A stretch of 8,189 nucleotides of DNA from an uncultured Blautia sp. GTDB lineage: Bacteria > Bacillota > Clostridia > Lachnospirales > Lachnospiraceae. Both the position numbers and the translations under genes were made by a program. The stretch covers positions 1 through 8,189 of the forward strand of contig URYM01000072.1 in assembly GCA_900552095.1 (NCBI GenBank), written 5' to 3'. The notes below the pieces were generated by a model that was not told the origin of the DNA, did no database searches, and was given only the letters and a program-made list of their open reading frames with translations. This document shows, one piece after another, positions 1 through 5,544 of the stretch (position 1 is its first letter; every line of letters begins with the position of its first letter).

Positions 1-92
1 GACTGATTCTGGCTCTCTCAGAACTTGATGACAGCTACTGGAAAGTTCTGGAAAAATTCATCCATTCTCTTTCTTGTCCCGATCCGGACTAA
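1..92 (+). CDS. C-terminal tail of an unidentified gene (5' partial)
   Basis: From base 3 an open frame runs to TAA at 90-92, giving 29 residues that begin LILALSELDD and end HSLSCPDPD. The gene enters from the left edge, so only its tail is seen. The tail looks like real protein: an amphipathic helix with the pattern E-x-D-x(9)-F-I, then a short polar end. Its stop overlaps by 4 bp (ctaa, 89-92) the stop of the convergent small gene on the other strand. The E-x-D-x(9)-F-I spacing also occurs in that small protein, so the two may share a C-terminal motif. No function can be assigned. That it is coding is an inference from composition and from the neat convergent stop overlap. Confidence 0.45.
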   Translation, partial: LILALSELDDSYWKVLEKFIHSLSCPDPD

Positions 93-184
93 GATATATC
101 CAGAAAGGCTTTGATAAACTCATAGATACATTCAATCTGAGTTCCATCTGCCTCCTGTATCATTTGGATGATCTGAACTTTCAT
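89..184 (-). CDS. Small protein of 31 residues, unknown function
   Basis: ATG is at 184-182 and TAG at 91-89. The protein begins MKVQIIQMIQEADG and ends IYEFIKAFLDIS. It is predicted to be two short amphipathic helices, with no signal peptide, membrane segment or helix-turn-helix. A very good ribosome binding site (GGAGGAG, 6 nt before the ATG) and a plausible minus-strand promoter at 244-272 support it as a true gene. It is divergent from the XRE repressor and separated from it by a shared regulatory region with an inverted repeat, the layout of a repressor and a controlled gene. Downstream it runs stop-to-stop into the partial gene at the left edge, so it is monocistronic here. I do not recognise a named family. 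It could be a small regulator or partner of the neighbouring mobile-element genes, but that is a guess. Confidence 0.62.
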   Translation of the reverse strand: MKVQIIQMIQEADGTQIECIYEFIKAFLDIS

Positions 185-243
185 CACTTACTCCTCCGTG
201 CAGTAAAATAATTTATTCCAGTACAACTCAGGATGTCTTTTAC

Positions 244-272
244 AGACTACAACAGATTTCCCGAAAAGTCAA
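244..272 (-). promoter_or_regulatory. Candidate sigma-A promoter for the small protein gene
   Basis: On the minus strand TTGACT (272-267) and TAGTCT (249-244) are separated by exactly 17 bp. Five of six -35 bases match consensus and the -10 matches at four. The predicted start near 237 gives a leader of about 50 nt before the ATG at 184. It points away from the XRE promoter, and its -35 lies 9 bp from the left arm of the inverted repeat at 282-292. Confidence 0.5.
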
Positions 273-281
273 CCAATTTTC

Positions 282-323
282 ACAATTTTCTTGTAAAATC
301 ATTTGCTTTTCAAAGAAAATTGT
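282..323. promoter_or_regulatory. Candidate operator: 11-bp inverted repeat between divergent promoters
   Basis: ACAATTTTCTT (282-292) and its exact reverse complement AAGAAAATTGT (313-323) are separated by 20 bp. The repeat centres lie 31 bp apart, about three helical turns. The right arm occupies the spacer of the XRE promoter, and the -35 of that promoter lies in the gap. The left arm lies just upstream of the -35 of the divergent small gene. An XRE dimer or tetramer could bind both arms and control both promoters. A further partial copy (CAATTTT, 274-280) precedes the left arm. The binding protein is inferred from position only. Confidence 0.45.
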
Positions 324-331
324 AGTATACT
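303..331 (+). promoter_or_regulatory. Sigma-A-type promoter of the XRE repressor
   Basis: TTGCTT (303-308) and TATACT (326-331) are 17 bp apart. Transcription would start near 338, within the 8-bp palindrome TTGTACAA (336-343), leaving a leader of about 25 nt with AAGGAGG at 350-356 before the ATG at 363. Overlap with the inverted repeat at 282-323 suggests autoregulation. Confidence 0.6.
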
Positions 332-362
332 GAACTTGTACAACTTGGCAAGGAGGCTTCTC

Positions 363-1103
363 ATGGTAATTGGTGAAAAACTGCGCAGCCGCAGACAGGA
401 GCAAAACCTCTCCCGAAATCAGCTGGCTGAAAAAATCCACGTCACTCCTTCGGCCATCGCCAACTATGAAAATGACATCAGCTATCCAAAACCTGATACT
501 CTAATCGCCCTGATGATTGCTCTCGATATCGATGCCAACTATCTGTATCAGGACTATCTAGCTCAGGCAACTACCTCCCTCTATTATGGGCAGGAGCTCA
601 CTATGGAAGAGATGAAATCGATTGCCAAATACCGCAATCTCACAGAAGACGGAAAACGACTCATCCGCATGGTTGTTGATGCCGAGCATACCAGACTTCA
701 GAAACAGGAGTATCAATGTTGCCCCTGCTTCCAGCCCGGTATCCGCAAAAGTCACGGAGGCTTTCTCATGCAGGTAACCTCCAGAAGCATACGGGTTCCC
801 CAAAAGCATATTCCTCCAAATACTGACTTTTGCTTGCAGGTTCAGGTCAATTCCTATGAACCTATTTTCAAAAAGCTGGATATTGTAGCTCTCCAGAAAC
901 GCCCGGCTCAGCACAATGAGATGGGAATCTTCTCAGTCAACGGAGTCTGCTACATCAGAACTCTTTTCAAAAAGAAAAATCTCTGCCAGCTTCACTCTTT
1001 AAATGTGACGGATCCGGATATTCCGGTCACAGTCCATGATGACTTTCAATGTCTGGGGACAATTGTCGGCCAAATCTACGGCTCCTACGAACTTACTGAT
1101 TAA
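363..1103 (+). CDS. XRE-family repressor with degenerate S24/LexA-like C-terminal domain
   Basis: This is a 246-residue cytoplasmic DNA-binding regulator. Residues 3-60 are an XRE helix-turn-helix (QNLSRNQLAEKIHVTPSAI, then NYENDISYPKPDTL). Residues 79-112 are the helical linker common in clostridial XRE proteins (EMKSIAKYRNLTEDGKRLI). Residues 135-240 resemble the S24 peptidase fold of LexA and CI repressors. The nucleophile position is kept as Ser164 in NSYEPIF. The general-base lysine, expected about 35 residues later, is Arg199 (YIRTL). The usual Ala-Gly cleavage site is not visible, and a Cys-rich stretch (CCPC, 119-122) stands before that region. Self-cleavage is therefore doubtful. The ATG at 363 is chosen because AAGGAGG precedes it at the right distance; the in-frame ATG at 303 overlaps the -35 box and has no such site. 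The gene is convergent with the recombinase and overlaps it by 11 bp. It probably represses itself and the divergent small gene, and perhaps other genes of the element. Confidence 0.88.
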   Translation: MVIGEKLRSRRQEQNLSRNQLAEKIHVTPSAIANYENDISYPKPDTLIALMIALDIDANYLYQDYLAQATTSLYYGQELTMEEMKSIAKYRNLTEDGKRLIRMVVDAEHTRLQKQEYQCCPCFQPGIRKSHGGFLMQVTSRSIRVPQKHIPPNTDFCLQVQVNSYEPIFKKLDIVALQKRPAQHNEMGIFSVNGVCYIRTLFKKKNLCQLHSLNVTDPDIPVTVHDDFQCLGTIVGQIYGSYELTD

Positions 1104-2730
1104 CGATACTTCCCGGGGACTGCAGCATCTTTTTATCCGCTGCAGTCCCCGCTTTCATTTTATAGACAATCTCTATCTTTTTCGGATCATACACCGTAAT
1201 TTTCTCCACCATCGCCTGCAGGATCCCTTCCTCCAGACTGCAGAACCGCTCTCCGGCCAACAGCTTTTTCGCCCAGTCCTCCTCTATGATCCTTTCTTTT
1301 TCCTCTCCTCTCTCCCGTATCTTCCGTAGCTGTTCCACCAAAAACCTCTCCTGTTTCTCATATCCCTCTCTGTATTCCAGAAAATCTTTTCTGTCAAGAA
1401 TCCCCTCCCTGTAATCCTCATAGCAGAACTTTTTCTTTTTTTCTGTCCGCTCCAGCCGCTGCCGGATCGCCTTCTCCTCTCCGCTCTCCCTTCCGCCGGA
1501 TCCTCCCGCACAGCGCCGGAGTATTTCTTCCCTCTCTTTGCACCCCTTTTCCAGATTCCAGAATTCCTCCCAGATCAGATCCTCCAGAACTTTTTCCCAG
1601 ATCCTGTGAGGCGTACAGTACCCCTTTCCCATTCTCCGATACGTACCGCAAGCGTAAGAGACTTCTTCTTCTCCGTTTTTCTTCTTATAACTCTGACGCA
1701 CCAGAGCCGCCCCGCAGTCTCCGCAGCACAGAAATCCCGCAAATACGCTTCTTCTCCCACTCTTTTGGCAGGTTCTTCCACCCGCTGCCCCTTTCTGACG
1801 CTTCTGCGCCTCCTGCCAGACCTCCCGATCGATCACCGGTTCCTGGGTGTCGTCTACCACGATCCACTCCTCCTTCGGAACCGCCCTTTGTTTCCCCCTC
1901 AGATACCTTTTCTTCGTCCCCTGCACCAGACTGCCGCAGTAAGTTTCTCTTCCCAGAATCTTATGCACAGAAGAATACGTCCACCCCCGCTCTCCTCCTC
2001 TTCCCGTATATCGCTCCCCTTTGAGCGCCTTATACTGCACAGGGGAAGGAATTCCCTCCCGGTTCAGAATCCCGGCAATCTCTCTTTTTCCGTATCCGTC
2101 CAGATAAAGACGGTAAATCCGCCGAACTACCTGCGCCGCTGCCGGATCGATCACCAGTCTTCCATGATTCTCCGGCGATTTCTGGTAACCGTAACAGGCA
2201 AAGGCGCCGACAAATTCCCCGGCTCTCTGTTTTGCTTCCACCGCAGCGTGAACTTTTCTGGAAATATCCCTGGCATACTGCTCATTAAAGATATTTTTGA
2301 TGGGCAGGAGCATATTATATTCCTTTCCCACACTGTCAATTCCATCCGTAACTGCAATAAAGCGCACTCCCATCCCGGGAAAAACACGCTCCAGATAACG
2401 CCCTGTATCAATATAATTTCTTCCAAAACGGGAGAGATCTTTTACTGCCACACAGTCGGCCCGCCCCGCCCTCAGATCACGCATCATGCGAAGAAATGCC
2501 GGGCGTTCAAAATCTGTCCCCGTATACCCGTCATCCACATAATACTCACAGATCTGCAGATCCTCTCGCTCCCGGCAGAACCGTTCCAGCAGCTTCCTCT
2601 GATTTGCTATACTGTCGCTCTCTTCTTTATCCCCATCTTCCTGAGACAGACGGATATAAAGTGCTGTCCGGTAAATTTTTCCTATTCTTTCTCCAGGCTG
2701 GCCTGCATCTACTGCAATTTTATACGCCAT
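1093..2730 (-). CDS. Large serine recombinase, TnpX/TndX-like
   Basis: This 545-residue protein is a site-specific integrase/excisionase that breaks and rejoins DNA through a phosphoserine bond. The N-terminal resolvase domain (about 20-165) has YIRLS with catalytic Ser29 and Arg27, then NQR at 43-45 and KDLSRFGR at 97-104. The recombinase domain (about 175-310) contains RRIYRLYLDGYGKREIAGIL and YSSVHKILGRETYCG. A zinc ribbon follows, with C336-x2-C339 and C361/C372. A charged helical, probably coiled-coil stretch spans about 380-490, and the end (VEKITVYDPKKIEIVYK) is typical of TnpX-like proteins. Length and motifs are complete, so it is probably active. The ATG at 2730 follows GGGAG by 7 nt and is the only Met close to the resolvase motif; the frame stays open far upstream opposite the lipid kinase, but that part is not protein-like. 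It is convergent with the XRE gene, whose stop it overlaps, and divergent from the lipid kinase. It probably moves an element extending leftward. Confidence 0.93.
   Translation of the reverse strand: MAYKIAVDAGQPGERIGKIYRTALYIRLSQEDGDKEESDSIANQRKLLERFCREREDLQICEYYVDDGYTGTDFERPAFLRMMRDLRAGRADCVAVKDLSRFGRNYIDTGRYLERVFPGMGVRFIAVTDGIDSVGKEYNMLLPIKNIFNEQYARDISRKVHAAVEAKQRAGEFVGAFACYGYQKSPENHGRLVIDPAAAQVVRRIYRLYLDGYGKREIAGILNREGIPSPVQYKALKGERYTGRGGERGWTYSSVHKILGRETYCGSLVQGTKKRYLRGKQRAVPKEEWIVVDDTQEPVIDREVWQEAQKRQKGAAGGRTCQKSGRRSVFAGFLCCGDCGAALVRQSYKKKNGEEEVSYACGTYRRMGKGYCTPHRIWEKVLEDLIWEEFWNLEKGCKEREEILRRCAGGSGGRESGEEKAIRQRLERTEKKKKFCYEDYREGILDRKDFLEYREGYEKQERFLVEQLRKIRERGEEKERIIEEDWAKKLLAGERFCSLEEGILQAMVEKITVYDPKKIEIVYKMKAGTAADKKMLQSPGSIVNQ
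1115..1150 (+). terminator. Hairpin, probable terminator of the XRE gene, inside the recombinase coding end
   Basis: GGGGACTGCAGC (1115-1126) is followed by a 12-nt loop and the exact reverse complement GCTGCAGTCCCC (1139-1150). On the plus strand a broken T-rich run (GCTTTCATTTTAT) follows, 12 nt after the XRE stop. The stem is strong but the T run is not ideal, so termination may be partial. On the other strand the same bases encode about the twelve residues AGTAADKKMLQS near the recombinase C terminus. Confidence 0.55.
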
Positions 2731-2759
2731 ATCTTTTCTCCCGCAAATCTTCTCCCTAC

Positions 2760-2789
2760 AGCATATGCAGTTTTTTCTTTTTTTGTCCC
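2760..2789 (-). promoter_or_regulatory. Weak candidate promoter of the recombinase
   Basis: On the minus strand GGGACA (2789-2784) and TATGCT (2765-2760) are 18 bp apart with an A-rich spacer. Four of six bases match consensus at each box. The -10 sits in the palindrome GCATATGC (2761-2768), a possible control site. A start near 2753 would leave a leader of about 22 nt. The match is weak and another promoter cannot be excluded. Confidence 0.3.
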
Positions 2790-2800
2790 CTCCCTTTTTC

Positions 2801-2829
2801 TTGTTCCCTGCTAAAAAAAATGATACAAT
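2801..2829 (+). promoter_or_regulatory. Sigma-A-type promoter of the lipid kinase
   Basis: TTGTTC (2801-2806) and TACAAT (2824-2829) are 17 bp apart, with an extended -10 TG at 2821-2822. The start would fall near 2836, so the leader is very short and consists mainly of the ribosome binding site GGAGG (2839-2843) before ATG 2851. It is back to back with the recombinase promoter region. Confidence 0.6.
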
Positions 2830-2850
2830 ATCCTCACTGGAGGTCGAATT

Positions 2851-3792
2851 ATGTACTATTTTATCATAAATCCCAAATCCCGCACCGGGATGGGCGCTGA
2901 AGTATGGCAGCAGGTGCAGGCAAAAATAAACCAGAAAAAACTTCCGTACCACCATTTTTTTACAGAATACCGAGGACACGCGACAAAACTGGCAAAAAAC
3001 ATCTGCAGCCAGGCCGCTCCCGGAGATTTTCTCACGGTCATTGGCGGAGACGGCACGATTCAGGAAGTGCTTACCGGAATCCCCTTCGATTCCCCGATAT
3101 TTTTTGCCTACATTCCTGCCGGATCCGGAAATGACTTTGCCAGAGGTATGGAGATTCCAAAAAATCCGAAAGAAGCCCTGAAGCTGCTTCTCTCCCGCCC
3201 GAAACCGATCCCCATGGATGTGGGCACAATCCGGGCAGAAAATCGGACAGGCGCCTTCGGGATCAGCTGTGGAATGGGCTTCGACGCAGCTATCTGCCAC
3301 GCGGCGCTCTCTTCCCGGATGAAAGCCGTACTCAACCGGATCCATATGGGAAAACTTACCTATGCCTTCCTCGCCGTCAGACTCTTATTTTCCTTCCGAC
3401 CCTTCACCCTCTCCCTTACGCTGGACGGAAAAACGCAGACCTATGAAAAAGTATATTTTGCCGCCGTTATGAATCAGCCGTTCGAGGGCGGCGGCTTTTG
3501 CTTCTGTCCGGCAGCCCGCTCTGACGACGGTTTTCTCGATGTGATCCTGGTCCATAAGGTATCCAAGTTAAAGCTGCTGTTCTGCTTCCCCACCGCTCTT
3601 TTTGCCCGTCATACCGGAATAAAAGGAGTCACGATTTTCCGCTGCCGCAGGGCGGAACTCATTTCCAGCCACCCGGTTCCCATCCACCAGGACGGCGAAT
3701 CCGCCGGTATCGGAAACCGTCTCACAGCAGACCTGCGGCCCCAGCAGCTTCCGGTTATCTCCTCCCGGAAACAGAGCGCGCGTCAGTTCTGA
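2851..3792 (+). CDS. Diacylglycerol kinase family lipid kinase (YegS/DgkB-like)
   Basis: This 313-residue protein is a cytoplasmic, membrane-associated kinase that transfers phosphate from ATP to a lipid alcohol, typically diacylglycerol, returning it to phosphatidate. The family signatures are all present: NPKSRTG at 7-13, the nucleotide-binding GGDGT at 65-69, PAGSGNDFAR at 89-98, GMGFDA at 141-146, and the C-terminal half with DGFLDVILVHK at 226-236 and QDGE at 280-283, whose Glu is the usual catalytic acid. Length is normal. There is no signal peptide or true membrane helix. GGAGG 7 nt before ATG supports the start. It has its own promoter, and a hairpin overlapping its last codons ends the transcript, so it is probably monocistronic. 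The next gene encodes a PAP2-type lipid phosphatase or transferase, so the pair may both act on lipid phosphates. The exact lipid substrate cannot be told from sequence. Confidence 0.92.
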   Translation: MYYFIINPKSRTGMGAEVWQQVQAKINQKKLPYHHFFTEYRGHATKLAKNICSQAAPGDFLTVIGGDGTIQEVLTGIPFDSPIFFAYIPAGSGNDFARGMEIPKNPKEALKLLLSRPKPIPMDVGTIRAENRTGAFGISCGMGFDAAICHAALSSRMKAVLNRIHMGKLTYAFLAVRLLFSFRPFTLSLTLDGKTQTYEKVYFAAVMNQPFEGGGFCFCPAARSDDGFLDVILVHKVSKLKLLFCFPTALFARHTGIKGVTIFRCRRAELISSHPVPIHQDGESAGIGNRLTADLRPQQLPVISSRKQSARQF

Positions 3793-3824
3793 CACATAAA
3801 AATTTGCAGGGCGCGCTCTTTTCC
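3773..3824 (+). terminator. Terminator of the lipid kinase, overlapping its coding end
   Basis: AGAGCGCGC (3773-3781) pairs perfectly with GCGCGCTCT (3811-3819), followed by TTT and pyrimidines. The 29-nt loop holds a small nested stem GTCAG-TT-CTGAC (3782-3793). The left arm and nested stem lie in the last codons and stop of the kinase gene. The large loop makes the call less certain than the GC-rich stem alone suggests. Confidence 0.55.
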
Positions 3825-3871
3825 TCCTGCATCCATTTCATGAAACTTTTCTTAAGATATTTGCCAGCTTC
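3793..3871. other. Intergenic gap between lipid kinase and PAP2 promoter
   Basis: No gene is seen. It holds the right arm of the kinase terminator, then two palindromes (3836-3845 and 3850-3857) just before the PAP2 -35 box. Their closeness to the promoter is the only reason to suspect a control function. Confidence 0.4.
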
Positions 3872-3899
3872 TTGACAATCACCCTTTCTGTGCTATAAT
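3872..3899 (+). promoter_or_regulatory. Consensus sigma-A promoter of the PAP2 gene
   Basis: Perfect TTGACA (3872-3877) and perfect TATAAT (3894-3899) are 16 bp apart, with TG at 3891-3892 giving an extended -10. This is the strongest promoter match in the window. The start would be near 3906, giving a leader of about 43 nt before TTG 3949. Two palindromes lie upstream, TTTCATGAAA (3836-3845) and TCTTAAGA (3850-3857), 13 bp apart centre to centre; they are possible operators but unproven. Confidence 0.8.
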
Positions 3900-3948
3900 C
3901 CGATTATGCATTGTTGGATATTACATAATAATGGAAAGGAGTGATCTC

Positions 3949-4614
3949 TTGAAACTCTTCTTCAAGAAATATGGACACACTCTTCTGATTCCGCTGTACG
4001 GAATCTTTTATATGATCTGTTTTACTCTGCTGGAACGTTCTGTGATCAGCAACTACCACGTGATACACTCTCCGCTGGATGATATCATTCCTTTTTGCGA
4101 ATATTTTGTTGTTCCCTATCTCCTGTGGTTTGCTTATATTGTACTGACCGTTCTTTATTTTGCGCTTTTTAACAACAGCCGTCAGGAATATTACAGACTT
4201 GCTGCAAATCTGGCCATCGGGATGACTTTGTTTTTAATTATTTCCTATATCTATCCCAATGGACTGAATCTTCGCCCGGAGGCTCTGGCCGACACCAATA
4301 TTTTCACTCACCTGGTAAATTATGTGTACAGCCATGATACTCCCACTAATGTATTTCCCAGTATCCATGTTTTTAATTCCATTGCATGCTGCTGTGCGAT
4401 TACAAACTGTCCCGGCCTGAAGAAAAAGCCTTTCGTGCGGTATGGTTCTGTGATTCTCACAATCTCAATCATACTGTCCACCATGTTTTTAAAACAGCAT
4501 TCCGTATACGATGTATTCTGGGGAATCATGCTGTCACTGGCAACTTATGCAGTGATCTACCGACCCATTCCAATCCGGCAGCATGCCCACAGTCCCAAAT
4601 ATCACCGGATCTGA
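3949..4614 (+). CDS. PAP2-superfamily membrane phosphatase or phosphotransferase (TTG start)
   Basis: This is a 221-residue polytopic membrane protein of the PAP2 superfamily, which removes or transfers phosphate groups of lipid or isoprenoid phosphates at the membrane. About six hydrophobic segments are visible (roughly 11-29, 52-73, 87-104, 141-154, 167-182, 190-205). Motif 1 is reduced to NLRP (107-110). Motif 2 is PSIH (137-140). Motif 3 is S177-x6-H184-x3-D188 (FLKQHSVYDV), the catalytic His/Asp pair. The usual Arg after the motif 3 Ser is Thr, as in the Aur1/inositol-phosphotransferase-like branch. AAAGGAG (3935-3941) lies 7 nt before TTG 3949, which I take as the start. An in-frame ATG at 3931 would add six residues, but it has no ribosome binding site and would place this one inside the coding region. 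The gene has its own strong promoter. The substrate is unknown. Confidence 0.87.
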   Translation: MKLFFKKYGHTLLIPLYGIFYMICFTLLERSVISNYHVIHSPLDDIIPFCEYFVVPYLLWFAYIVLTVLYFALFNNSRQEYYRLAANLAIGMTLFLIISYIYPNGLNLRPEALADTNIFTHLVNYVYSHDTPTNVFPSIHVFNSIACCCAITNCPGLKKKPFVRYGSVILTISIILSTMFLKQHSVYDVFWGIMLSLATYAVIYRPIPIRQHAHSPKYHRI

Positions 4615-4657
4615 GTTTATCCGAATTTATGGCTGAATGAACCTTAATGCAATAGCA

Positions 4658-4704
4658 AAAGAAAAAGGGAGACTGCACCCAAAAGTGTATCTCCCTTTTT
4701 CTTT
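4658..4704. terminator. Bidirectional rho-independent terminator
   Basis: AAAGAAAAAGGGAGA (4658-4672) and its exact reverse complement (4690-4704) form a 15-bp stem around a 17-nt loop. It carries A-rich and T-rich flanks on both strands, so it ends both the plus-strand PAP2 transcript and the minus-strand acetyltransferase transcript. It lies between the two convergent stops. Confidence 0.88.
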
Positions 4705-4705
4705 A

Positions 4706-5287
4706 CTATTTAATATCTTCTTTTTTCACTGCTCTTATTACCTTTGCCGGTACCCCTGCCGCAATCATATTTTCCGGCACATCTCTTGTTACAACTGCTC
4801 CTGCCGCAATGATCGAACCATCACCAATCGTCACGCCCGGAAGAACCGTTACATTCGCTCCAAGCCATACATTCTTTCCAATGTGAATTGGCTGAAATAT
4901 CATCCCCGCTCTTTTTTCAGGATCTTCCATATGGTTGATCGTTGCCAATACTGCATTATGTCCGATCAGCGTTCCATCACCGATATAAATGCCGCCCTGA
5001 TCCTGAAACTTACATCCGGCATTAATAAATACATTTTTTCCCATATGAATATTTCGCCCACAGTCCGTAAAAAATGGAGGAAACATTCCAAAATTTTCAT
5101 CTATTTTTTGTCCGGTAAGTTCTGACATAATCTGTATAATTTCTTCTTTTGTATGATATTTATTATTCAGTTCCATCGTTATTTTCAGGGCTCTTTGAGA
5201 CAGTTCATGCATCACCAGATGTTCCTCACTTCCAGCCTCTACGAGATATCCCGGTTTCATCTTACTCAAATATTCCTCACATGTCAT
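4706..5287 (-). CDS. Sugar O-acetyltransferase, maltose/galactoside type (left-handed beta-helix)
   Basis: This 193-residue cytoplasmic enzyme moves an acetyl group from acetyl-CoA to a sugar hydroxyl. The N-terminal MAC-type helical region (1-55: EEYLSKMKPGY, ELNNKYHTKEE) is followed by the hexapeptide-repeat beta-helix from about 75: NIHMGKNVFINAGC, GGIYIGDGTLIGHNAVLATINH with the catalytic His119, IHIGKNVWLGANVTVLPGVTIGDG, and the closing AAGVPAKVIRAV. Length is normal for the family. GGAG lies 10 nt before ATG 5287, a usable though somewhat distant site. No clear promoter of its own was found. It lies 47 nt after the stop of a truncated reductase-like remnant on the same strand, so the two were probably once an operon. 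An imperfect hairpin-forming repeat, GCATATA (5309-5315) with TATATGC (5325-5331), lies in that gap. Its acceptor sugar cannot be told from sequence. Confidence 0.92.
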   Translation of the reverse strand: MTCEEYLSKMKPGYLVEAGSEEHLVMHELSQRALKITMELNNKYHTKEEIIQIMSELTGQKIDENFGMFPPFFTDCGRNIHMGKNVFINAGCKFQDQGGIYIGDGTLIGHNAVLATINHMEDPEKRAGMIFQPIHIGKNVWLGANVTVLPGVTIGDGSIIAAGAVVTRDVPENMIAAGVPAKVIRAVKKEDIK

Positions 5288-5334
5288 AATTGCCCAGCTC
5301 CATTTTCCGCATATATTGAGCCTCTATATGCAAA

Positions 5335-5544
5335 TTATCTTTTTGTATAGATTAAATCTGTCATACCATTATACGACCGTACTTTTTTCAACCTCAGCTT
5401 AATTTCATGGTCAGCCTTTTCAAAAAGCCGAATACCGGAACCTAAAATCGTCGGAATCACAGTAATATAATAACAATCAATGACATCCTCTTTCACTAAC
5501 TGCTGAATCAGGTTCGCACCGCCACAGATCCATATACAAAACTT
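5335..5544 (-). pseudogene. Truncated dihydrofolate reductase/RibD-like protein, C-terminal remnant
   Basis: On the minus strand, 69 codons from 5544 down to TAA 5337-5335 read without interruption. They include IWICGGANLIQQLVKED, then CYYITVIPTILGSGIRLFEK, and end SYNGMTDLIYTKR. This is the C-terminal part of the YwjB/YyaP-like dihydrofolate reductase family, including the ICGGA nucleotide-binding loop and the PTILGSGIRLF segment. Family members are about 170-180 residues, so roughly the first 100 are missing. There is no start codon with a ribosome binding site: the remnant follows directly, in the same frame, after the TAG stop of the glycosyltransferase (5547-5545). The break lies just upstream of the conserved IWICGG, near 5536-5545. 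The remaining codons contain no stop or frameshift, so the loss looks recent. The fragment could not form an active reductase. Identification rests on recognised family sequence; confidence in truncation is high. Confidence 0.85.

Noticed and set aside
303..362. Upstream ATG start for the XRE repressor
   Set aside because: The added residues are unlike XRE N termini, the ATG overlaps the -35 box, and AAGGAGG correctly precedes ATG 363.
1606..2814. Long plus-strand open frame of 402 codons
   Set aside because: It lies opposite the recombinase gene, has no ribosome binding site or recognisable domain, and has low-complexity Ser/Pro/Leu-rich sequence typical of an antisense shadow.
2771..2820. 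T-rich and A-rich tracts as a terminator or replication origin
   Set aside because: No stem accompanies the tracts and no DnaA boxes or iterons are visible; they are better explained as spacer sequence between divergent promoters.
2731..3345. N-terminal extension of the recombinase, open for about 205 codons
   Set aside because: It runs antisense through the lipid kinase and the promoter gap, is not protein-like, and would put about 230 extra residues before the catalytic serine. ATG 2730 fits the family.
4637..5125. Plus-strand open frame of 162 codons
   Set aside because: It is antisense to the acetyltransferase and passes through the bidirectional terminator; no ribosome binding site or motif.
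5309..5331. 7-bp inverted repeat GCATATA/TATATGC before the acetyltransferase as a terminator or operator
   Set aside because: The stem is short and AT-rich with no T run, so a terminator is unlikely, and there is no independent evidence of a regulator.
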